A stretch of DNA of 64,000 nt from an uncultured Nitrospira sp. (GTDB lineage: Bacteria; Nitrospirota; Nitrospiria; Nitrospirales; Nitrospiraceae), in contig CABVRX010000007.1 of assembly GCA_902500825.1 (NCBI GenBank), positions 1-64,000 of the forward strand. Reading direction: 5' to 3'. A program made the position numbers and the translations under genes. Below are positions 50,356 to 57,831 of this stretch, piece by piece. The notes under the pieces are model-generated. The model was not told the origin of the DNA, did no database searches, and worked only from the letters and a program-made list of their open reading frames with translations. How positions within the stretch are numbered: position 1 is the first letter of the stretch; every line of letters begins with the position of its first letter.

Positions 50356-53154
50356 TCATAATGGTCCTAGCCGTCTATACTTTCGTTCAATGGTCCCATG
50401 GATATCCTCGACCAAGCGGAGGCTCTTGAAAAGCGTGGGGATATGCTCCTGCACGGTCAAGTTGAAGTGAATCGGAGGTGTATCCCTGAGGTCCGGATTC
50501 CGCCCTTCCAGCCGAGCATTCAGGTCCAACATGCCGGTTTCGCCGTATTTCACACCGACGCGCAACAGCGAATACTGAAAGTTGGCGAGCGATTGCGCGA
50601 CGAGCTGGAGCTGCCGATCTGATTCTGAAAGCGTCTTTGACGATTCCGGCGTCGAGATGTACCGTATGATCCCACCGGGAGGCTGCGCTTCGATCAGGCC
50701 ATCTTTCACCGCGATCCCTGTCGATGTGAAGGTTACGGGAAGCGTCCCGCTGAGCGTTCCGGTCCCCTGAAGTCCCTTCTGTTGTTCCACGCTAAGAATT
50801 TTCGCAAGATCGAGATTCCGAAGAGAAAACGTCGTCGTAACCGGTTGCTTGGTCAAGCCTAGCACAGGACCTGGATTGCTGATCGTTCCTCCGAATATTT
50901 CACACTGGAAGTCTCTTATATCAATAGTCGGCAGATCATCAGCCGGTTTCCATCTGATCTGGTAAGAAGCCGTAAGATTGGTGACATCCACACCGCTCTG
51001 AACTGCGGCAACAAAGATCGAGGCCGGCTGAGCCGTCACAATCGATTCAAGCCCCTGGGTGCGTACCTCCATCGTGGTGCTCAAGCCTTTCACGACATAA
51101 TCGTCGTAGTGGACGGACAGTTTCTCGGCGACAACCTTGGCGTTTGCCGATACGGTATGCATCATATTGGTCCGGTCATGAAGGCTTCCCGACCAGGTCG
51201 CATCAATGGTGGCTGTGACCATCCCATCGATCAGATCGACTGAAGACGAAAGTCCTATGATTATCTTGCTGAGCCGCCGGTCGGTGCCATTGAACGTCAG
51301 CGGACCAATGACACCATGCAGGCCCCCTTGCGCCGTCTGCAGCGGCTGCTCGATCCTGGCAGTCATGAAGCTGTCGTGCGTCGGAGTATTGACTCGAAGA
51401 TCGGCCTTGATGACGTCCTGATCAGCCGAAAACTTGACCGCCCAATCACTCATGGACGGCCACCAAGAACCCGGATCAGGACTTACCCCGTTGACCGACA
51501 ATGTCCCTTGCACAGCCCACGCAGCCCTGGTTGTTTCTGCCGCCTGGATTCTTAAGACACCTTGCATGATGCGAAAGTTCAGACCGCTTATTCTCATGGT
51601 CGGAGCCCGAACCATGGCAATCATCGGTCCCCCGTTGCAATGAATCGCCGTCAGATCACATTCCACTGTCAGCGGCTCCGACAAATTCAGCGTGACACTT
51701 GAAATGAGCGTGGCCCCCTGCCCGATCTGTTTCACCGTCACTGAAGAGGGGGGCAATAGCACTCCTTGTACATGCGTCCGAGCTAGCTTCACCGTACCTT
51801 GAACTCCTCCCATCGCCTCTTTCGCAGAAAGCAGCTCGGTAACAGCCTTCGGAAGGATACCCTCCAGATGATAGGCCCCTTCGGCCAACACCAGTTCATT
51901 TCCAAGGCCTTCGGCGCGGGTCGTTTCGAACTGGGCCACCAATGGTCCCGGTGTCCGACCGTACGTCACATGCAATGGCCCCTGCGCCACCGTACGTATG
52001 GGTGTTTCCTTCCAATAGAGGGTTCCCTGTACGGGCTTTCTGTTCTCAATCCGCACCGGCTGATCCCCATGGGGAAGTATCAACCGAACTGCCTCAGGAA
52101 TAATGCGAGGTTGGGTATTGATCGTCGCAGTAAGCAACACACCGGGGCGCATGACCCACTCCGCCTGGGTCGCATTCCCTCCGAACCGACCCTCATAAGC
52201 GACTGCAATATCCTTTGCCACGCCTTTCAGAGCCGGCAACGTGACATTGATGCGCATGTTGCCGTCAAGATGTGTGTGCTCATCTTCCCACAAAGAGCTG
52301 AGTGCGGCCTCCGCGGCAGCAATGCCGGCCCAATCTATCGCCACCTGTCCCGTGACTCTCTCCAGTTCCGGACCGATCGGGACAAGGAGTGCGATGAATG
52401 GAGCCAGTTCTTGCACATTGATCTGAAGGCGCCCATTGACCTGAATCTGTGAGCCGTTTGGATGCGCGTGCGACTGCCAGGAGACAATCGGCGTCGATTG
52501 CGGTCGCTGCGGCGCCAAGGTCACCGACCAGGTACTCGCGGAATGCCCCACCACAACCAGACCATAGGGAGCGGTATCACGTCCTCGAAACGCGAGGTGA
52601 CCACCGACCTCTCCCCCGCTATACGTCAGACTCCCATCAATCGTCACTCTGCGGAGCGGCCCCGTCGCTTGCTCACGAAAAATGGTGAGATGATTCAGCT
52701 GCAACTCGTCGAACGGAAGGATCGGAAGACTGCGCAGGAGATCTCCCGCCGTCAACAATCGCCAGGGTGATTCTCCATCATCAAGCTGATCGATCTCTCT
52801 TTCTTCCTTCGCAGTGGGCTCCATGGATTGCACGTTCAACACATGAATTGCCGCGTCTCGTAATAGGATGCGGCTGACACGCCCTTGAAGCAGCTGAGGC
52901 AAGTCATATCGAATCTCCGCATCCATCAGCGAGATCATCAATCGTTCTTCGCCCAAATCCTGCTGAAACGAGACCACAGGAATACGCATCTGCGTCCAAC
53001 CCGGATAACCGAGCTGGAGGATGACATTGCTGTACCCATGGTCACGAAGTTTATTCGCCAATAGATAGGATGCGCCCAGGGGCAACAGCAAATAACAGCT
53101 AAAGAGTGTCACCAGCCCTAGCAGTACGGCGATCTGGTATCGTTGCGCCAACAT
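50356..53154 (-). CDS. ydbH: YdbH-like AsmA/VPS13-type bridge protein
   Basis: 932 residues. A single N-terminal membrane helix (VLLGLVTLFSCYLLLPLGAS) anchors it in the inner membrane; the rest is a long repeating beta structure of the AsmA/TAM/YdbH family that forms a hydrophobic groove across the periplasm. The C-terminal domain (TFSLRNLDLAKILSVEQQKG, then GLIEAQPPGGIIRYISTPES) matches YdbH. It is followed by YnbE- and YdbL-like genes in the E. coli order, with a 4-base ATGA overlap. Substrate lipid is inferred from E. coli. Confidence 0.85.
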   Translation of the reverse strand: MLAQRYQIAVLLGLVTLFSCYLLLPLGASYLLANKLRDHGYSNVILQLGYPGWTQMRIPVVSFQQDLGEERLMISLMDAEIRYDLPQLLQGRVSRILLRDAAIHVLNVQSMEPTAKEEREIDQLDDGESPWRLLTAGDLLRSLPILPFDELQLNHLTIFREQATGPLRRVTIDGSLTYSGGEVGGHLAFRGRDTAPYGLVVVGHSASTWSVTLAPQRPQSTPIVSWQSHAHPNGSQIQVNGRLQINVQELAPFIALLVPIGPELERVTGQVAIDWAGIAAAEAALSSLWEDEHTHLDGNMRINVTLPALKGVAKDIAVAYEGRFGGNATQAEWVMRPGVLLTATINTQPRIIPEAVRLILPHGDQPVRIENRKPVQGTLYWKETPIRTVAQGPLHVTYGRTPGPLVAQFETTRAEGLGNELVLAEGAYHLEGILPKAVTELLSAKEAMGGVQGTVKLARTHVQGVLLPPSSVTVKQIGQGATLISSVTLNLSEPLTVECDLTAIHCNGGPMIAMVRAPTMRISGLNFRIMQGVLRIQAAETTRAAWAVQGTLSVNGVSPDPGSWWPSMSDWAVKFSADQDVIKADLRVNTPTHDSFMTARIEQPLQTAQGGLHGVIGPLTFNGTDRRLSKIIIGLSSSVDLIDGMVTATIDATWSGSLHDRTNMMHTVSANAKVVAEKLSVHYDDYVVKGLSTTMEVRTQGLESIVTAQPASIFVAAVQSGVDVTNLTASYQIRWKPADDLPTIDIRDFQCEIFGGTISNPGPVLGLTKQPVTTTFSLRNLDLAKILSVEQQKGLQGTGTLSGTLPVTFTSTGIAVKDGLIEAQPPGGIIRYISTPESSKTLSESDRQLQLVAQSLANFQYSLLRVGVKYGETGMLDLNARLEGRNPDLRDTPPIHFNLTVQEHIPTLFKSLRLVEDIHGTIERKYRRLGPL

Positions 53155-53478
53155 GATTTCCCTGAGTCGGTTCGATCACTTGGTCATGGTTGTCAAACAA
53201 ACTTTCAATGCCTGTCAAGAGGTCCAAACGGCTCTGGCCTTAGATGCGGTCCGAACGAGCTGTTTTTCTTGGCCGTTATAGTGAAATAACGGGAAGGCCG
53301 ACCGTTATTTGCAACGCACCAGTTGGATTTCTATCGACTGCGAGCATTGCCAATGTGCATCATCTCAAGCAGAAATTCATATCGAGCAATCCATCCTGCG
53401 CAGCTCACGGTATCATCGAGGCCGCCGCCGACCAAGTCAATGGAGCGTTCGTGACGGAGAGAACGGATGGTGCAGGAT
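53155..53478. other. Intergenic stretch, no gene seen
   Basis: About 320 bases between the YdbH start and the DUF3565 gene. The plus-strand ORF here has no ribosome site and no recognisable domain. The YdbH promoter is probably in the first ~100 bases. Confidence 0.45.
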
Positions 53479-53694
53479 TTATCTCGAAGTCGGAGAGGGC
53501 TCGACAGGCGGTTCGTCGCACTTCTTGCAATTCAAATAGGTCCCCACATACTGGTCACGTCCGGCGACAGTGAGCACCCAAGGGCGATTGATGAATGGAG
53601 GCTGATGTCGTACGTGTTGTCCATGACCACAGGCCAGCTCAGCAACCCAATCGCCATAGTCATCTTGGTGATATCCGATGATGGGCTGTTGCAT
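53479..53694 (-). CDS. DUF3565-family small zinc-ribbon-like protein
   Basis: 71 residues from the ATG at 53694, where homologues begin (MQQPIIGYHQDDYGDWVAEL). Conserved CGHGQHVRHQPPFINRPWVL and a C-terminal CKKCD give a possible zinc site from four Cys/His residues. This is the DUF3565 family, of unknown function. The longer ORF to 53754 adds 20 residues not found in the family. Confidence 0.8.
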   Translation of the reverse strand: MQQPIIGYHQDDYGDWVAELACGHGQHVRHQPPFINRPWVLTVAGRDQYVGTYLNCKKCDEPPVEPSPTSR

Positions 53695-53796
53695 GTCGTG
53701 ATGATTCTCGTGTTGCAGGAAGGCGTTGGAATCGCCACACCCCGATCTGATCACCGGTATGGTTTCCTCAGCGATTCACTCGGGTTTGCCCCAATG

Positions 53797-54252
53797 TCAA
53801 CGTTTCTCGAACGGCAGCTCCGCCCGTTGAGCGGCAGAAAAATACTTCCATCGCTTTTCCTCATCTTGATCGAAACTTCCTATAAATATCACGTCGCGAT
53901 CAAGATGGCGAAACTCTCTCAGGCTTGTTCGGCAGTCCTGCGGATCGATGACACGCGCATCATACTGCCCGACGACATACACGCTTCCTCTTAACGCCAG
54001 ATACACGTTACGTCGACCGGCATAGCCCGTATCCGGAAACAATTCGGTTGAAGAAGAACAGCCGTTCGCCCCCTTGACGTTCAGAGTGAGAGTAAATCGC
54101 TGGAGGAATGGATCCGTCGCCATTCTCACAATCGTCAGGCGAAGTCGCGTAGATCCTATTTCGACCGCAGCCGGCTCGGGAGTATTCCTGTTACACCCTC
54201 CGCAGAGAAGAACGACACTTCCAAAGACAGCAAACCATAGCGGCGCTTTCAC
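53797..54252 (-). CDS. Lipoprotein, hypothetical
   Basis: 151 residues. Signal peptide with lipobox CGGC (Cys at residue 20), then a beta-rich domain (LRLTIVRMATDPFLQRFTLT, then RNVYLALRGSVYVVGQYDAR). No named family. The first four bases overlap the stop of the upstream GlcG-like gene (ATGA), so the two genes are coupled. Confidence 0.7.
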   Translation of the reverse strand: MKAPLWFAVFGSVVLLCGGCNRNTPEPAAVEIGSTRLRLTIVRMATDPFLQRFTLTLNVKGANGCSSSTELFPDTGYAGRRNVYLALRGSVYVVGQYDARVIDPQDCRTSLREFRHLDRDVIFIGSFDQDEEKRWKYFSAAQRAELPFEKR

Positions 54253-54794
54253 TTCGGCGTAGAAATTTTATGAGCTGCGCCGATCGCGTCGAGCCCCTCT
54301 TGGGCGCAGGCATCATCCAGATGGGCGCCCGGTGCTCCACCGACACCGATTCCCCCAACTACTTCTCCTCCGATTTCGATAGGCAGCCCTCCACCTAAAA
54401 TAAGAATCTCGCTATTGATCTCGCGAAGGGCTTGAAGCGTGGGGACCTTCGTGATGAGGTCGGCTAGTTCACTGGTAGGACGTCGCAGGCTTACAGCCGT
54501 ATAGGCTTTTTTCCGGCTACTATCGACCGTATGCGGCCCAGCGCCATCGGCACGTCCCATCGCGCGAAGGACGCCGGCACGATCTACCACGGATACACCC
54601 ACGCGATATCCATCCCTCTTGCAAGCTTCCAATGCTGTTTGAATCGCCTTGTTGGCTACGCCGAGCGGCAATACGGACTCCTTCGACATCTCGTTGGCAG
54701 AAATCGCGCACGGCACCCCTCCCCCTAACAAGGACAACATCATCATGTATGCAACAACCGTCCAGCCTTTTCGATTCGGTATGAATAATGGCAT
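54249..54794 (-). CDS. GlcG/HbpS-like haem-binding-family protein (DUF336), exported
   Basis: 181 residues from the ATG at 54794, with GGAGGAC upstream. The signal peptide region (VVAYMMMLSLLGGGVPCAIS) is followed by one GlcG/HbpS domain: ALEACKRDGYRVGVSVVDRA, then DSSRKKAYTAVSLRRPTSEL, LPIEIGGEVVGGIGVGG and DDACAQEGLDAI. The family binds haem or other ligands in oligomers, often near oxidoreductases. Followed with a 4-base overlap by the small lipoprotein gene. Confidence 0.87.
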   Translation of the reverse strand: MPLFIPNRKGWTVVAYMMMLSLLGGGVPCAISANEMSKESVLPLGVANKAIQTALEACKRDGYRVGVSVVDRAGVLRAMGRADGAGPHTVDSSRKKAYTAVSLRRPTSELADLITKVPTLQALREINSEILILGGGLPIEIGGEVVGGIGVGGAPGAHLDDACAQEGLDAIGAAHKISTPK

Positions 54795-55307
54795 CGTGCG
54801 TTGTCCTCCCAACATATGCAGTACAGTCAGACTACGGATGCCTCCGAACTCTGTCAAGAGAGCAAGAGGCGGACGGGAGATAGCAGGGCCAACGCCTCCC
54901 GCCATCGGCCTCTGCGTGAGACCGCGCGTGCCCGCAACCGCACGAAGTCAAAAGTCCGGGTCCAAGTGGAGCCTGCGTTTTTGGTGAGCACGCGGATCTT
55001 TGGGTAGGCCAACGTCCGCCCCCGCGGGCTAGCGAACAATCCCCACTGGATGTTCATCCGTTGTGGCGTGGCGAATCTGTATGTGGCGCGACGGCTGGCT
55101 CTGGGCGGGCGCGTCGTAGTGGGTGGATGACTGAACGGGACTGCGGACAGTCTGGCGGCAGCCCAGCGCATTCCCAGCGGCGTGTCCGTGTTGCTTCACC
55201 CAGAATCAGAGTTCTTCGGGCAAACATGAACGAATCAGACGTTCCCTAGCTCCTGCTTATGAGGTATTGTCATTAGCACAACGATAAAGATACGACAGGA
55301 AAAACCT
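54795..55307. other. GC-rich intergenic stretch, origin unclear
   Basis: About 510 bases between the haem-binding-like gene and the glycan cluster. No ORF with start signal or domain is convincing. Its GC-rich composition differs from the flanks; it could be decayed foreign DNA. Confidence 0.4.
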
Positions 55308-56201
55308 ATGTATCCCATTGAGCCGCTCTCCCTTAGCGTGATCATCTGCACCCATAATCGAGCACCGCAACTTGAGCGCTGTCTGCAAGAGTTCAAAGAA
55401 ACACATCCTTTTCCCATGAGCTGGGAATTAATCGTCGTAGACAATAATTCTTCGGATGATACGAAGGCAGTTTTACAGAACTTTTCCAAGTCGGCTCCAT
55501 TTCGTGTGAGATATGTTTTCGAGGGTCGGCAAGGCTTGTCCCACGCCAGAAACAAAGGCATCGCGGAAACAACAGGCTCCATCATCGCGTTTACCGATGA
55601 TGATTGTCTGGTGGAGCGACAGTGGGCCAGCACAATCATCCGTGAGTTCTCGGCTGATCCGTCGTTGGCGGTGCTTGGAGGAAGAGTGGTGCCGGATGAT
55701 TCGAAGGGGCAGCCTGCCGGAACGCGCGCATTCCCGGATCGAAAGCAGCTCACCTCTTTCCCGGAGATATTTCGCTATATGATCGGCTGTAACATGGCCT
55801 TTTCAAGGAAGGTTTTTGAAGGGGTAGGAGGATTTGATCCTCGCTTGGGAAAAGGTACCTCGTTGGGATCTGCGGAGGATCTTGATCTGCTGTATCGCGC
55901 GCTCAAAAAGCAGTTGGCGATTGTGTACGTTCCCGAAGCGGTGGTGGTTCACGCGCATGGGCGTGCCTCGATGAGTTCACTACAGCAGGTGAATGACGAG
56001 TACGCGAAAGGACGCGGTGGGTTCTACTGGAAACATGTTGTGCGAGGCGATCTACACATTGCGAAACGCGCAGCCAAAGAAATTGTGAATCTAGGGCGAG
56101 CCAGTCTAGGCAGTACGCCCCGGCAGAGTGTGGGCTCCTCACCTCGCCGAATCTTGCGCAATCTAGCAACCGGGGCATTTTACAGATTGATGGGAGGCTG
56201 A
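55308..56201 (+). CDS. Family 2 glycosyltransferase
   Basis: 297 residues, GT-A fold. SLSVIICTHNRAPQLERCLQ opens it, VVDNNSSDDTKAV is the NDP-sugar turn, FTDDDCLVERQWA the DxD metal site, and MIGCNMAFSRKVFEGVGGFD followed by GSAEDLDLLYRALKK the acceptor and ED motif. The ATG at 55308 follows AGGAAAAACCT. First of three same-strand genes of a surface-glycan cluster; the next gene begins 4 bases after its stop. Confidence 0.92.
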   Translation: MYPIEPLSLSVIICTHNRAPQLERCLQEFKETHPFPMSWELIVVDNNSSDDTKAVLQNFSKSAPFRVRYVFEGRQGLSHARNKGIAETTGSIIAFTDDDCLVERQWASTIIREFSADPSLAVLGGRVVPDDSKGQPAGTRAFPDRKQLTSFPEIFRYMIGCNMAFSRKVFEGVGGFDPRLGKGTSLGSAEDLDLLYRALKKQLAIVYVPEAVVVHAHGRASMSSLQQVNDEYAKGRGGFYWKHVVRGDLHIAKRAAKEIVNLGRASLGSTPRQSVGSSPRRILRNLATGAFYRLMGG

Positions 56202-56205
56202 TCGC

Positions 56206-57792
56206 ATGGGACAACTTACAAAAATATTGTTTCTTGGATTTTGTGCAGGGGAGCGAGACCTCATCCTCCAATGGGCCGAGACGGGAGAGTTGCCAACCAT
56301 CCGATCACTCCTGGCAGGGGGACTGAGCGGGAAATCCATGGGACTTCCAGGTTTTTTTGTAGGGTCGACATGGGAATCGTTCAGTACCGGCGTGACCCCC
56401 GCAAGGCATGGCATTCATTGCTGGGAGCAGCTGCGACCTGGGACCTATGACATGTTCCGGTGTTACACAGGGGAAAACTACAAACATGAGCCGTTCTGGG
56501 ACGATCTGAGCCGGGCAGGCCGTCGGGTCGCAATCTTGGATGTTCCCCTAAGTGCTCCATCGAAGAATATGAACGGCATTCAATTGGTCGAATGGGGTGC
56601 CCACGACGCACAATACGGTTTCCAGACCTCGCCGCCTTCGCTCGCAAAAGAAGTCGTCGCTCGCTTTGGGAGCCATCCCTGGAGGGGCAATTGCGACGCA
56701 TCACGTGATGCCGACGATTTCAAAGTGTTTCGAGACGGTCTTGTGCGCGGCATCGCCACAAAGGCGGAATTGACCAAGCATTTTTTGCGACAGGGCGGCT
56801 GGGATTTCTTCGCACAAGTCTTTACTGAAAGCCATTGTGTCGGTCATCAGTGCTGGCACCTGCATGATCCCACTCATCCCTGGCACAAGAAGGAGATGGT
56901 CCGTATTGTAGGAAATCCGGTGAAGGACGTGTATGTGGCCATTGATGCGGCAATGGGACGAATCCTGGCAGAGGTGGACGATGATACGACTGTTGTATTC
57001 CTTGCGGGACATGGCATGGGTCCGAAATATCACGCGCAGTTCTTGTTGGATCAGATCCTCCTGCGCCTTGGAGTCGCGAAAGCTCCAAAGGCGGATACCA
57101 AAGCGCAGCCACCTCCACCCCCCACTCTCATGAATAAATTGAACTCAGCCTTGGGCTGGGGCTGGCAGCAGCTTCCCGCCCAAATGCGGAAAGGCCTTAA
57201 GCCTATGCGCAGATTGGTTCGCTCTTGGATTGATGATCCTCCGACTAGGCCCAAGCCCACGATTGATCCTGCCGCCGGACAATGCTTCATGGTCACCAAC
57301 AACTTCGCGCATGGCGGCATCCGAATAAACCTTATCGGACGTGAGCCGGAAGGAAAGGTCTCGCCAGGTAAAGAGTTCGACAATCTTTGCTTGGAAATAA
57401 CCAACGATCTATTGGATATCGTCAACGTGCAAACCGGCAAACCGATCGTACGGCGGGTTATTCGAACAGCGGAGATGTATCACGGTGACTATCTGAATGC
57501 TCTTCCTGACATTTTGGTGGAATGGACGAATGACGCACCGGTGTATGCTGTCAGCTCTAAGAAAATCGGTGAGATTCGCGGCGAATATCGTTACTGCCGC
57601 TCCGGCGACCATACTCCCCATGGATTGTTTATCGTGAAAGGCCCTTCCATCCCGCCTGGGAAATTGGACCGGACCGTCTCGATCCTGGATTTTGCCCCAA
57701 CGCTCACAGCCATGCTGGGAATCCACTTGCCCGACCCAGATGGTACCCCCATCACCGAAGTTGTGGGGCAAACACAGCTCATCGCTTCATGA
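56206..57792 (+). CDS. Alkaline-phosphatase-superfamily protein with atypical metal site
   Basis: 528 residues. The overall pattern is that of type I phosphodiesterase/nucleotide pyrophosphatase: GSTWESFSTGVTPARHGIHC near residue 50, and later GDHTPHGLFIVKGPSI. However, the first metal Asp is replaced (FLGFCAGERDLI has Cys where IGxDGA is normal) and the canonical SDHG is AGHGMG (Asp to Gly). The C-terminal His is kept. It may therefore transfer or bind rather than hydrolyse. Located between a glycosyltransferase and a flippase fusion, so a role in glycan phosphate or sulfate modification is plausible. Confidence 0.82.
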   Translation: MGQLTKILFLGFCAGERDLILQWAETGELPTIRSLLAGGLSGKSMGLPGFFVGSTWESFSTGVTPARHGIHCWEQLRPGTYDMFRCYTGENYKHEPFWDDLSRAGRRVAILDVPLSAPSKNMNGIQLVEWGAHDAQYGFQTSPPSLAKEVVARFGSHPWRGNCDASRDADDFKVFRDGLVRGIATKAELTKHFLRQGGWDFFAQVFTESHCVGHQCWHLHDPTHPWHKKEMVRIVGNPVKDVYVAIDAAMGRILAEVDDDTTVVFLAGHGMGPKYHAQFLLDQILLRLGVAKAPKADTKAQPPPPPTLMNKLNSALGWGWQQLPAQMRKGLKPMRRLVRSWIDDPPTRPKPTIDPAAGQCFMVTNNFAHGGIRINLIGREPEGKVSPGKEFDNLCLEITNDLLDIVNVQTGKPIVRRVIRTAEMYHGDYLNALPDILVEWTNDAPVYAVSSKKIGEIRGEYRYCRSGDHTPHGLFIVKGPSIPPGKLDRTVSILDFAPTLTAMLGIHLPDPDGTPITEVVGQTQLIAS

Positions 57793-57831
57793 GCCATTGC
57801 CGGATAAAAAAGCAGGAGACCAGGTGACTCT

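Noticed and set aside
53244-53573. 109-residue plus-strand ORF upstream of DUF3565
   Set aside because: Overlaps the DUF3565 gene antisense, no domain.
54854-55171. 105-residue minus-strand ORF in the GC-rich gap
   Set aside because: Arg/Pro-rich composition typical of chance frames in GC-rich DNA, no ribosome site.
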